A stretch of 64,000 nt of DNA from Fulvimarina endophytica (GTDB lineage: Bacteria > Pseudomonadota > Alphaproteobacteria > Rhizobiales > Rhizobiaceae), in NCBI RefSeq assembly GCF_003403015.1, contig NZ_QURL01000005.1, positions 372,001 to 436,000 on the forward strand, in the 5' to 3' direction. Both the position numbers and the translations under genes were made by a program. The first letter of the stretch is position 1. Each line of letters starts with the position of its first letter. The notes beneath the pieces are model-generated. The model had not been told where the DNA came from. It saw only the letters and a list, made by a program, of their open reading frames with translations, and did no database searches. This document shows positions 54,077 to 62,559 of the stretch, in pieces.

Positions 54077-55843
54077 TTAGTGCGCGCTCGCCGCAGATGC
54101 ACCGCGCGGAACGCGAAGCGCCTCGACCATTTCCTGGATCCGCTGGGGCGGACGTCCGGTCATCTTCGAGACGATGATCGCCGCCGCGAAGTTGAACAGG
54201 GCGCCGATCGCACCGAAGGAGGTCGACTTGACCGAAAGGAACAGCGGGTCGGTATCCGTGAAGCTGTTCGTGTCGGGAATGAACATCCAGCCCTTGTGCA
54301 GGAAGATGTAGACCAGCGTCGTGACGAGGCCGACGAGCATTCCCGCGACGGCACCGTAATTGTTGATGCTCTTCGAGAAGATGCCCATCATCAGCGTTGG
54401 GAAGATCGATGCAGCCGCGATGCCGAAGGCGAGCGCCACCGTCTGCGCCGCAAATCCCGGAGGATTGAGACCGAGATAGGTGGCCACCGCGATGGCGATC
54501 GCCATGGCGATGCGCGCCGTCAGCAGTTCGCCCTTCTCCGATATGTTCGGAGCGAGCGCGCCCTTGACCAGATCGTGGGACACGGAGCCGGCGATTGCGA
54601 GCAGCAGGCCTGCGGCGGTCGAGAGAGCGGCCGCGAGACCACCGGCCGCCACGAGCGCGATCACCCATCCGGGGAGATTCGCGATCTCGGGATTGGCGAG
54701 AACCAGGATGTCGTTGTTCACCTCGAGTTCGTTGCCGTTCCAGCCGAGCTCCTGAGCGCGCGGCGCAAAGTCCGGATTCTTGTCGTTGTAGATCTGGATC
54801 CGGCCGTCGCCGTTCTTGTCGTCGAAGACGATGAGGTTCGTCGTCTCCCAGTTCTTGATCCACTGCGGACGGTCGTCATAGGCGAGCGACTGTTCGCCGA
54901 CGCCGTTCGGATAGACCGTATCGATGATGTTCAGACGCGCCATCGCGCCGACGGCAGGCGCCGTCAGGTAGAGGAGCGCGATGAACACCAGGGCCCAGCC
55001 CGCCGAATAGCGTGCGTCCGAGACCTTGGGTACCGTGAAGAAGCGGATGATGACATGCGGCAGGCCCGCGGTGCCGATCATCAGCGTCAGGGTGAAGAGG
55101 AACAGGTTGAGGTTCGTGTCCTGCTGGCCGGTATAGCTGGCAAAGCCGAGATCGCCGAGCACCGAGTTCAGCGTGGCGAGGATCGGCTGGCCCGACTGCT
55201 GGAAGTCGGAGAACAGGCCGAGCGGCGGGATCACGTTGCCGGTCAGCTGCAGCGAGATGAAGATCGCCGGGATCGTGTAGGCGAGGATCAGCACGACGTA
55301 CTGGGCCACCTGGGTGTAGGTGACGCCCTTCATGCCGCCGAGAACCGCGTAGAAGAACACGACCGCCGCGCCGATCAGGAGACCTGCGGTGTTCGAGACT
55401 TCGAGGAAGCGCGAGAAGGCGACGCCGACGCCGGTCATCTGCCCGATCACGTAGGTGACCGACGCGATGATGAGGCAGAGAACGCCGATGAGGCGGGCCG
55501 ACTTGGAATAGAAGCGCTCGCCGATGAACTGCGGAACCGTGAAGGATCCGAACTTGCGCAGATAAGGAGCAAGAAGCAGTGCGAGAAGCACGTAGCCGCC
55601 CGTCCAGCCCATGAGATAGGCCGAAGCGTCGTAGCCGTTGAAGGCGATGATGCCGGCCATCGAGATGAAGGACGCGGCCGACATCCAGTCGGCTGCCGTC
55701 GCCATGCCGTTGGTGATCGGATGGACGCCGCGATTGGCGGCGTAGAAGTCGTCCGTCGACCCGGCCCGCGCCCAGATCGCGATGCCGATGTACAAGGCGA
55801 AGGTCGCCCCGACGAAAAGAAGATTCAGATAGTATTGATCCAT
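54077..55843 (-). CDS. Sodium:solute symporter large subunit (SSS family, VC_2705-like)
   Basis: A 588 aa, about 13-helix symporter, related to acetate permease ActP and to the VC_2705 subfamily that pairs with a DUF4212 small subunit. Recognisable parts are ADWMSAASFISMAGIIAFNG, YVIGQMTGVGVAFSRFLE and VALAFGIAAASIFPTLMMGI. A loop near residue 340 contains DDKNGDGRIQIYND, an EF-hand-like calcium-binding loop. The GGGGAGG site upstream decides for the ATG at 55843. It follows the small subunit by 22 bp. The substrate is probably a small carboxylate, but this is inference. Confidence 0.9.
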   Translation of the reverse strand: MDQYYLNLLFVGATFALYIGIAIWARAGSTDDFYAANRGVHPITNGMATAADWMSAASFISMAGIIAFNGYDASAYLMGWTGGYVLLALLLAPYLRKFGSFTVPQFIGERFYSKSARLIGVLCLIIASVTYVIGQMTGVGVAFSRFLEVSNTAGLLIGAAVVFFYAVLGGMKGVTYTQVAQYVVLILAYTIPAIFISLQLTGNVIPPLGLFSDFQQSGQPILATLNSVLGDLGFASYTGQQDTNLNLFLFTLTLMIGTAGLPHVIIRFFTVPKVSDARYSAGWALVFIALLYLTAPAVGAMARLNIIDTVYPNGVGEQSLAYDDRPQWIKNWETTNLIVFDDKNGDGRIQIYNDKNPDFAPRAQELGWNGNELEVNNDILVLANPEIANLPGWVIALVAAGGLAAALSTAAGLLLAIAGSVSHDLVKGALAPNISEKGELLTARIAMAIAIAVATYLGLNPPGFAAQTVALAFGIAAASIFPTLMMGIFSKSINNYGAVAGMLVGLVTTLVYIFLHKGWMFIPDTNSFTDTDPLFLSVKSTSFGAIGALFNFAAAIIVSKMTGRPPQRIQEMVEALRVPRGASAASAH

Positions 55844-55865
55844 AGCGCTTACCTCCCCACTCCGA

Positions 55866-56150
55866 TCACTTTTCGTCCACGTCGTACTTGCGATCGAGAG
55901 AGCCCATCCGCCAAGCATAGAAGAAGATCAGCGCGATAAAGACGAGGATCGATCCCTGTTGAGCGAACCAGAATCCCACATCTGTTCCCCCGACGCTGAT
56001 TTCGGCGACAAGCGGCCGCAAGAAGATCGCGAAGCCGAACGACACGATCGCCCAGACGATCAGGCAGCCAACCATTAGCCTGACATTCGCACGCCAATAG
56101 GCGGCGGCACTGCGATCGTGTGCGCCCCCCGGTTTGTTCGTTTGACTCAT
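55866..56150 (-). CDS. DUF4212 small subunit of sodium:solute symporter
   Basis: A 94 aa protein with two transmembrane helices (LMVGCLIVWAIVSFGFAIFL and FWFAQQGSILVFIALIFFYA) and the C-terminal AWRMGSLDRKYDVDE typical of DUF4212 (TIGR03647). It is the partner encoded directly upstream of VC_2705-type symporters and likely associates with the large subunit in the inner membrane. A strong GGGAGGAAT site precedes the ATG. Confidence 0.94.
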   Translation of the reverse strand: MSQTNKPGGAHDRSAAAYWRANVRLMVGCLIVWAIVSFGFAIFLRPLVAEISVGGTDVGFWFAQQGSILVFIALIFFYAWRMGSLDRKYDVDEK

Positions 56151-56516
56151 TTAAGATTCCTCCCACTCGACAACTGCGATGATTAGCATGAGGAAGACCG
56201 GAAAGGTAAAGCCGGCGAAAGTCCTATTTCGTGAATTATTCGTTGTGCAGCGCAGCAAATGCTTCGATTTTCATACTCTCTTGTCGCCTGCTTTGGCCGC
56301 TTCGACATCTGTCCCTGGGCAAGTCCCGTTCATCCGAGACTAGTCAGACCAGTAATTCTCAAAGAGGCGCCACCCTCCCCCGATAAGCTGAGACGTTACA
56401 GGGGCGATGGACTTTCAAACCTCCCTGCACCAGTTTGTCCGTCAGGAAGACACTCGCACCACTCCTCAGCGGACCGGGTATCGAACGCCTTCGTTCCCGG
56501 GCAATTGCAGGCTGGA
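56151..56516. other. Divergent intergenic region between the symporter and acetyltransferase genes
   Basis: 366 bases, AT-richer on the symporter side (56205-56290), with no gene. It presumably contains promoters in both directions and a GntR-like dyad described separately. Confidence 0.5.
56339..56353. promoter_or_regulatory. GntR/FadR-type operator-like dyad upstream of the symporter operon
   Basis: The 15-bp sequence ACTAGTCAGACCAGT is a near-palindrome (6 of 7 positions pair) and differs by one base from the TGGTC-N-GACCA pattern that I associate with FadR-subfamily GntR regulators, which often control carboxylate transporters. It lies 189 bp upstream of the DUF4212 start. No GntR gene is in the window. 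Confidence 0.35.
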
Positions 56517-57023
56517 ATGACCACCACTGTCACGGATATCCGCCTGGCGGACGAGACGGATAGCGCGGGCCTCGAGCGCGTCCACGCTGCGTCCTGGCGC
56601 CAGGCCTATACCGGGATCATTCCCTTCCGCGAGCTCAACGCGATGATCTCACGGCGGGATACGGCCTGGTGGGCGCGCGCGATCCATGCGGGGGCACAGG
56701 TCCTCGTCTGCAGCTTCGGCGGCACGACCGTTGGATACGCGACCTTCGGTCCGAACCGGACCGCTGCCCTTGCGGGCCAAGGCGAGATCTACGAACTCTA
56801 TCTCGATCCCGTCTTCCAGGGCGTCGGCCTCGGCAGGCGCCTGTTCGGCGCCGCGCGCCGCAGGCTCTCGCGCGATGGATTGGACAGCTTTCTCGTCTGG
56901 ACGCTCGCCGAGAACCTCCGGGCCGTCGACTTCTACGGTGCCATGGGCGGCGTCCGTGTCGCGACGGGGACGGAACGCTTCGGAGCACGAGCCGTCGACA
57001 AGGCCGCGTTCCGCTGGGCATGA
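56517..57023 (+). CDS. GNAT family N-acetyltransferase
   Basis: A 168 aa GNAT-fold acetyltransferase. Features are IRLADETDSAGLERVHAASW at the N-terminus (typical of the ribosomal-protein or small-molecule acetylating subgroup), EIYELYLDPVFQGVGLGRRL (acetyl-CoA binding Q/R-x-x-G-x-G/A with VGLGR), and NLRAVDFYGAMGGVRVATGT. The acceptor substrate is unknown. The ATG at 56517 is preferred over a longer in-frame reading from 56259. Confidence 0.9.
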   Translation: MTTTVTDIRLADETDSAGLERVHAASWRQAYTGIIPFRELNAMISRRDTAWWARAIHAGAQVLVCSFGGTTVGYATFGPNRTAALAGQGEIYELYLDPVFQGVGLGRRLFGAARRRLSRDGLDSFLVWTLAENLRAVDFYGAMGGVRVATGTERFGARAVDKAAFRWA

Positions 57024-57114
57024 CGGGCGATCACGGACGGACATCTGCGCCGATGCGGACCTCGAACTCCCATGAGAGCCACGTCCGGAACCCGTTGCGA
57101 AGAGGTTCGAATCG

Positions 57115-58068
57115 ATGATCTCCGCCAATGTCTCGACCCTCGACAGCCCGACGGGCGCTGCCCTGAACCTCTACCGCTGGGGTCCCGAACGGCCGAGAGG
57201 CGTCGTCATCGTCTTCCACGGCCTTGCCGAGCATGCCGGGCGCTATGGCGCCCTTGCCGCGCGTCTCGCCGGGGAAGACCTGGCCGTCTTCGCCCACGAC
57301 CATCGCGGCCACGGCTCCACGAGCGCCGCCGATGCTCCGCTACGCCGGTTTGCCCGCAGGGATGGTGCGTCGAAGGTGGTTCGCGATTGCCGGGCGGTGT
57401 TCGATCATGCCCGCGAGACCGTTCCCGGTCGCCCGATCTTCGTCTTCGGTCACTCCATGGGCGGGCTGATCGCCCTCAATTATGTGCAGCACCACGGAAA
57501 GGACGTCGCCGGCGCCGCGATCTGGAATGCGGATTTCCGCACCGGCTGGCAGTTCTCCGCTTCCCGCTACGCCCTCAAGGCCGAGAAGGCGCTGAAGGGA
57601 TCCGACGTGGCGAGCCTTCTCTTCCGCCGGCTGCTGTTCGACGCATGGGCGAAGACCGTACCGGAGAGGAGAACCGAGTTCGACTGGCTCTCCCACGATC
57701 CGGCGAGCGTCGATGCCTACATCGCCGATCCCCTCTGCGGCTTCACGCCGACCGTCTCGATGGCCGAGGACATCGTCGCCCTGGTCGAGGCCGGCTCGTC
57801 GAAGGAAGGGCTCGCCCGCCTTCCGCCCCATCTGCCGATCCATCTTCTGGGCGGAACAGAGGACCCCGCGACCGGCAATGGCGAGGCCATGCGCTGGCTG
57901 GCGGATCGCCTCGGAGACCGGGGATGCAGCGACGTGACGCTGACGATCGCAGAAGGCGCGCGGCACGAGACCCTCAACGAGATCGCCGCAATTCGCGATG
58001 CGGCGATCGATACTCTCCTGGGATGGCTGAAGGCCCGTATGCCGGACGAGGTCGCAAAGCGCACCTGA
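57115..58068 (+). CDS. Alpha/beta hydrolase (monoacylglycerol lipase-like)
   Basis: A 317 aa serine hydrolase with the oxyanion-hole HGLAEHAGRYGALA motif, HDHRGHGSTSA, and the nucleophile elbow FGHSMGGLIALNYV with catalytic Ser near residue 118. The acid and His follow in ILLGGTEDPAT-like LLGGTEDPATGNGEA and EGARHETLNE. This is the signature of lysophospholipase/monoacylglycerol lipase proteins. No signal peptide is seen. An AGAGG site 9 bases upstream supports the start. The gene is separated by 40 bp from convergent cobT. Confidence 0.9.
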   Translation: MISANVSTLDSPTGAALNLYRWGPERPRGVVIVFHGLAEHAGRYGALAARLAGEDLAVFAHDHRGHGSTSAADAPLRRFARRDGASKVVRDCRAVFDHARETVPGRPIFVFGHSMGGLIALNYVQHHGKDVAGAAIWNADFRTGWQFSASRYALKAEKALKGSDVASLLFRRLLFDAWAKTVPERRTEFDWLSHDPASVDAYIADPLCGFTPTVSMAEDIVALVEAGSSKEGLARLPPHLPIHLLGGTEDPATGNGEAMRWLADRLGDRGCSDVTLTIAEGARHETLNEIAAIRDAAIDTLLGWLKARMPDEVAKRT

Positions 58069-58108
58069 GATCGGCGGCGGGGACGGTCTCGTTCGGACTG
58101 CGACGGAA

Positions 58109-59125
58109 TCAGCCGGCCTTTGTGGAGACGGCGGCCTGCTCGAAGGTCGCCATCCCCGTATGGCACTGGCACGCGGCCTTGACGATGCCGGCGGCGAGCG
58201 CCGCCCCGGTCCCCTCGCCCAGCCGCATGCCGAGTGCCAGAAGCGGCACCTTGTCCATGGCGGCGAGCGCCTTCATGTGGCCGGGCTCGGCCGAGACGTG
58301 GGCGAACAGGCAGTGGTCGAGGCTGGACGGGTCCATCTTGTAGAGGACGGCCGCAGCCGCCGTCGCGACGAACCCGTCGATGATCACCGGAACGCGCTGG
58401 GTGCGCGCGGCGACGATCGCCCCGGCCATCGCCGCGATCTCGCGGCCGCCGAGCCTGCGCAGAGCCTCCAGTGGATCGCGCAGATGGCCCTTGTGGGTTT
58501 CGAGCGCCCTGCCGACGACCTCGGCCTTGTGGCGCAGGCCCTCTTCGTCTAGGCCGGTGCCGGGCCCGACCCATTCGGCAGGCTCTCCCCCGAACAGCGC
58601 GCAGTAAAGGGCAGCGCCGATCGTGGTATTGCCGATCCCCATCTCGCCGAGGCAGAGAAGATCGGGATCGCCGGCCAGCACCTCCATGCCGAAGGCCATC
58701 GTCGCCGCGCAGGTCTTCTCGTCCATCGCCGGCTCGACGCTGATATCGCCCGTCGGATATTCGAGGGCGAGGTCGAAGACCTTCAGTCCGAGATCGTAGG
58801 TCGCGCAGATCTGATTGATCGCCGCGCCGCCTGCCGCGAAATTCGAGACCATCTGCTGGGTGACCTCGGACGGATAGGGCGAGACGTTCTGCTTCGTCAC
58901 GCCGTGCGTTCCGGCGAAGACGGCCACGAGGGGCCGCAGGATGGTCGCCGAGCCGCGCCAGGACGCCACCCATTCGGAGAGGTCTTCGAGACGGCCGAGA
59001 GAGCCCGCCGGCTTGGTCAGCTGCGCCTCGCGCTCTCGCTTGGCGTGAACGGCCTTTCGATCGGCCTTCGGCATGTTTGCGACGAGATCGCGGATATCGT
59101 CGAAGGGAAGACCGGACGCGGACAT
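58109..59125 (-). CDS. cobT: Nicotinate-nucleotide-dimethylbenzimidazole phosphoribosyltransferase (CobT)
   Basis: CobT (CobU in the Pseudomonas naming) makes alpha-ribazole phosphate for the lower ligand of cobalamin. The 338 aa protein has RLEDLSEWVASWRGS, AVFAGTHGVTKQNVSPYPSE, LGEMGIGNTTIGAALYCALF and the catalytic-Glu MRLGEGTGAALA near residue 310. An AAGGAG site five bases before the ATG at 59125 fixes the start. It is the last gene of the cob run, 175 bp downstream of cobD. Confidence 0.95.
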   Translation of the reverse strand: MSASGLPFDDIRDLVANMPKADRKAVHAKREREAQLTKPAGSLGRLEDLSEWVASWRGSATILRPLVAVFAGTHGVTKQNVSPYPSEVTQQMVSNFAAGGAAINQICATYDLGLKVFDLALEYPTGDISVEPAMDEKTCAATMAFGMEVLAGDPDLLCLGEMGIGNTTIGAALYCALFGGEPAEWVGPGTGLDEEGLRHKAEVVGRALETHKGHLRDPLEALRRLGGREIAAMAGAIVAARTQRVPVIIDGFVATAAAAVLYKMDPSSLDHCLFAHVSAEPGHMKALAAMDKVPLLALGMRLGEGTGAALAAGIVKAACQCHTGMATFEQAAVSTKAG

Positions 59126-59300
59126 GACATCTCCTTGAATTACGATCGCGGCACCGCCGTCGGACCGGCCTGCGGGTCGAGTGCCGGCTGGGTTCCGGCC
59201 GAAAGGTGAGGCCGGAAGCCCGTCACTCGAGGCTTGCTTCCGAACTTTCAGGCCCGGCCGAGCGACCGAAGGCCGGCGGCCACCGCTTCGACCCGACGCT
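59126..59300. other. Gap between cobD and cobT
   Basis: 175 bases without a gene. I examined it for a cobalamin riboswitch; the B12-box sequence is not recognisable, although the stretch is GC-rich with several possible stems. A TCTAG box lies near 59301-59305. Confidence 0.4.
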
Positions 59301-60377
59301 CTAGCGCAAGCGGCCGGCTTCGTCATCCGGCGCGGGTCCGGAAAGTTCGGCCAGTGCCTCGGCCAGCGCCTCTTCGAGCCGTTCGGCCTCGCCTCGACCC
59401 GGCGGGTTGCCTATGCGCAGCCAGTCGGGCGCATAGTCGAACGGCCGCGTCAGGATCAGCCGGCGGCAGAGTGCGTCGTGCAGCCGGCCCGCCTGCCCAT
59501 GACGGATCGTCGCAAAAAGCGCGGTCCGACCGAGGATCGGGATGTTCAATCGGGCGAAGACGCCGTCGCGGCGCTCCCCCTGGTCGATGACGGAGGCGCG
59601 CAGCCGCGCGCCGAGGGGCGCGTCCTCGAGAAAGGACGCGCCGATGGAAAGAGCCGGTCCTGACACCGCCCAGGGTCCGAGCCGTTCGGCAAGCCGTGCG
59701 GCAAGCGTCCGTGTCGTCAGGGCGAAGCCCAGCCGCAGCCCGGCGAGGCCGTAGAACTTGCCGAAGGAGCGATGGACGAGAAGCCCCTCGCACCCGGCCT
59801 GCGAGGCAAGGCTGAGATCGGGCTCCGCATCCGCGAAGGCCTCATCGACGATGAGCAGTCCCCCCCGGCTCGCGAGCCGTTCGCGGAGCGCGAGAAGCTC
59901 GCGGGGCGCGAAGCGACGTCCATCGGGATTGTTGGGATTGACCACGACGACGATCCGCGCGTCCGTCGGAATGTCCGCAAGGCCGTGGAAGCTCCTCACA
60001 TCGTGACCTGCCGCCGCGAAAGCCGCCGAATGCTCGCGGTAGCTCGGATCGAGGACCGCCACGGATGTCGGGGCAAAGAGGAATGGCAGATTCGAGATGA
60101 TCGCCTGCGAGCCCGGCGCTGCGACGATCCCGGCCTCCTTCCCCGCGCCATAGGCTCGGCGCGCGGCCTCTCTCAACCGCTCCTCCATGCCGCGTTCGGG
60201 CAGCCGGGTCCAAGCCTCCATGGAGAGATCCGGCAGCGGGGCCGGCCTCGGATTGATGCCGGTCGAAAGATCGAGCCAGTCCTCGCGACGGCCACCATAG
60301 CGGGCGATGGCGGCATCGAGGGCGCCGCCATGGCGGGCGAAGACCGGTTCGGCGCAGCCTTCCGGGGTCGTCGTCAT
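59301..60377 (-). CDS. cobD: L-threonine-O-3-phosphate decarboxylase (CobD/CobC)
   Basis: A PLP-dependent fold-type I enzyme supplying (R)-1-amino-2-propanol O-phosphate for the cobalamin nucleotide loop. The 358 aa protein contains DWLDLSTGINPRPAPLPDLS, VVVNPNNPDGRRFAPRELL, the LIVDEAFADAEP Asp, and the Schiff-base Lys in RSFGKFYGLAGLRLGFAL. The ATG at 60377 overlaps the cobB stop by four bases; a longer in-frame reading from 60440 is rejected. In the Pseudomonas denitrificans nomenclature the gene is cobC. Confidence 0.93.
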   Translation of the reverse strand: MTTTPEGCAEPVFARHGGALDAAIARYGGRREDWLDLSTGINPRPAPLPDLSMEAWTRLPERGMEERLREAARRAYGAGKEAGIVAAPGSQAIISNLPFLFAPTSVAVLDPSYREHSAAFAAAGHDVRSFHGLADIPTDARIVVVVNPNNPDGRRFAPRELLALRERLASRGGLLIVDEAFADAEPDLSLASQAGCEGLLVHRSFGKFYGLAGLRLGFALTTRTLAARLAERLGPWAVSGPALSIGASFLEDAPLGARLRASVIDQGERRDGVFARLNIPILGRTALFATIRHGQAGRLHDALCRRLILTRPFDYAPDWLRIGNPPGRGEAERLEEALAEALAELSGPAPDDEAGRLR

Positions 60378-61672
60378 TCGCAGGCCCGATCGATGACATG
60401 GAGGAACGAGCCCGAGACCTTGCCCAGGACGTGCCCGCATGTGCCGAGATCGGCGCCGCGTGCATCCGCCATGCGCCAGAGCGGACTATCGCTCGCCTGT
60501 TCGAGGATCGTCGCATAATGGAACTCGTGCCCCGTCACCGCGAAGGGCAGTGCTGCCGCGTTCACGGGCTCGGCGCGGCGATAGCCGAGGGTGAGACGAC
60601 GCTCCGCGAAACTCGTTGCGACCGGCAGAAAGCCGAGCATGGCGTGACGTTCGCCCGCGCCGTCCACCAGCCCCTCACCCAGGGCCATATAGCCTCCGCA
60701 CTCGCCGTAGATCAGCGCGCCCCGCTCGCGGGCCACAAGCATTCCCCGTCGGTAGTTCGACGCCGCCGCGAGGCGGCCCGCATGAAGTTCGGGATAGCCA
60801 CCCGGAAGATAGACCGCATCGGCATCGGCTGCCGGCGCCTCGTCGCCGAGAGGAGAGAAGAACGAGAGTTCGACGCCCGCCGCCCGCCAACCCGTGAGGA
60901 GATGCGGATAGGTGAAGGCGAAAGCGGCGTCCCTTGCGATCGCGACGTGCTGGCCAGGAGGCGGCAGACGGGCCGGATCCCGAACCGCGCCCCCGGTGGA
61001 AGACCGGGCGAGACGCTTCAACGCGTCGAGATCGGCATGGGGCGTGAACCAGTCGGCCGCCGCGCCGAAAAAACCGCCGAGATCGCCGTGTTCCATCGCC
61101 TGGACGAGGCCCAGATGGCGCTCCGGCAATGCAAGCCCCGTCTTGCGAGGCAGGCAGGCGAGGATCGGCAGGCCGAGAGGATCGAGTGCCTCGCGAAGAA
61201 GCATCTCGTGTCGCGCCGACCCGACGCGATTGAGGATGAGACCCGCGAGCGAGAGGCTGGGCCGAAAGCCCGCAAAGCCCGAGACGAGCGCTGCGACCGA
61301 ATGGCTCTGGCGCGCGCAGTCGACGACGAGAACCGTCCGAAGTCCGAGAAGGAGCGCCAGATCGGCGGGCGAACCTGTCCCGTCCGCCGCGCCGTCGAAC
61401 AGCCCCATCGCGCCCTCGACGATGAAGGCTTCGCCGTTCGCCCGTGCCTCGTCCGCGAGAGCCTTGAGAAGATCGGCCCGCATCGCCCATGGATCGAGAT
61501 TGACGCATGGGCGCCCGCTTGCAGCCGCATGGAAGGCGGGATCGATATAGTCCGGCCCGGCCTTCGCCGAAGAAACGGTCAATCCCGAGCGAGCGAGGGC
61601 CGCGATGAGGGCCAGGGTGACGGTGGTCTTGCCTGCCCCCGAGGCGGGCGCCGCGATCAGGAGGCCGGACAT
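60374..61672 (-). CDS. cobB: Cobyrinate a,c-diamide synthase (CobB)
   Basis: CobB amidates the a and c carboxylates of (hydrogeno)byrinate using glutamine and ATP. The 432 aa protein has an N-terminal deamidase-coupled P-loop AAPASGAGKTTVTLALI near residue 6 and KAGPDYIDPAFHAAASGRPC. A class I glutamine amidotransferase domain follows, with the nucleophile in LIYGECGGYMALGEGL near residue 340. The start ATG at 61672 has no good ribosome binding site and lies 7 bp after the cobM stop, suggesting coupling. Confidence 0.95.
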   Translation of the reverse strand: MSGLLIAAPASGAGKTTVTLALIAALARSGLTVSSAKAGPDYIDPAFHAAASGRPCVNLDPWAMRADLLKALADEARANGEAFIVEGAMGLFDGAADGTGSPADLALLLGLRTVLVVDCARQSHSVAALVSGFAGFRPSLSLAGLILNRVGSARHEMLLREALDPLGLPILACLPRKTGLALPERHLGLVQAMEHGDLGGFFGAAADWFTPHADLDALKRLARSSTGGAVRDPARLPPPGQHVAIARDAAFAFTYPHLLTGWRAAGVELSFFSPLGDEAPAADADAVYLPGGYPELHAGRLAAASNYRRGMLVARERGALIYGECGGYMALGEGLVDGAGERHAMLGFLPVATSFAERRLTLGYRRAEPVNAAALPFAVTGHEFHYATILEQASDSPLWRMADARGADLGTCGHVLGKVSGSFLHVIDRACE

Positions 61673-61679
61673 CGGAGGA

Positions 61680-62456
61680 TCAGCCGGCCGTCTTGCGCTT
61701 GGGGCGCAGGACATGGACGTGATTGCCGTCATAGAGCTTTGAATCGATGAAATCGCGCGCGCCAAGCCCCCGGCCGACGAAGATCAGCGCCGTGCGGGTG
61801 AGTTTCGCCTCCCGCGCCTTGCGATGGATATCGCCGAGCGTTCCGTGGATGAAGGCCTGGTCGGGCCAGCCCACGCGATAGGCGATGATCGCCGGGCAGT
61901 CCTCGCCATAGGCCGCGACGGGAAGAAGCTCACGCTGGATATGCGGAATGTTGCGGACAGACAGGTGGATCGCGAGCGTCGCCCCGCTCTTGGCGAGCGT
62001 CGAAAGCTCCTCGCCTTCCGGCATGGACGAGGACTTCATGGCGGTGCGGGTGAGGATGACCGTCTGGCAGACTTCCGGCACCGTAAGCTCGGTGCGAAGG
62101 GCGGCGGCGGCGGCCGCGAAGGCCGGCACGCCCGGCGTGACGTCGAAGGGAATATCCAGCGCCTCCAGCCGCCGCATCTGCTCGGCGGTCGCACCATATA
62201 GCGAGGGATCGCCGGAATGGACGCGCGCGACGTCTAGCCCCTCGTCATGGGCCGAAACGATCTCGGCGATGATCTCGTCGAGCGTCATGGGCGCGGTATC
62301 GAGAACCCGCGCCCCCGCAGGCGCGGCCTCGACTACCTCCTTCGGAACGAGGGAGCCCGCATAGAGGCAGACCGGACAGGCTTCGATCAGCCTCAGGCCG
62401 CGAACCGTGATGAGATCCGGCGCGCCGGGGCCGGCTCCGATGAAATGAACCGTCAT
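61680..62456 (-). CDS. cobM: Precorrin-4 C11-methyltransferase (CobM)
   Basis: CobM uses SAM to methylate C-11 of precorrin-4. The 258 aa protein starts MTVHFIGAGPGAPDLITVRG, with ARVHSGDPSLYGATAEQMRR and VTPGVPAFAAAAAAL, the typical tetrapyrrole methylase signatures. The ATG at 62456 was chosen over a longer in-frame reading from 62594. It precedes cobB by 7 bp and follows cobJ after a 103-bp gap. Confidence 0.95.
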   Translation of the reverse strand: MTVHFIGAGPGAPDLITVRGLRLIEACPVCLYAGSLVPKEVVEAAPAGARVLDTAPMTLDEIIAEIVSAHDEGLDVARVHSGDPSLYGATAEQMRRLEALDIPFDVTPGVPAFAAAAAALRTELTVPEVCQTVILTRTAMKSSSMPEGEELSTLAKSGATLAIHLSVRNIPHIQRELLPVAAYGEDCPAIIAYRVGWPDQAFIHGTLGDIHRKAREAKLTRTALIFVGRGLGARDFIDSKLYDGNHVHVLRPKRKTAG

Positions 62457-62559
62457 ATGGTCTCGCTCGTCGTTCCGATTGTCCGGCCGGCCGGCATCCG
62501 GCCTTGGTGTGCACGGACCGGGGACCGGGTGTCGCTGGTGGATCGGCGGACACGCGCGC

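Noticed and set aside
56259..56516. In-frame N-terminal extension of the GNAT acetyltransferase
   Set aside because: Cys/Arg/Pro-rich sequence unlike the family; the ATG at 56517 gives the normal GNAT start.
59126..59300. Possible cobalamin riboswitch upstream of cobT
   Set aside because: The B12 box and the surrounding conserved loops are not recognisable on the minus strand; only generic GC-rich stems are seen.
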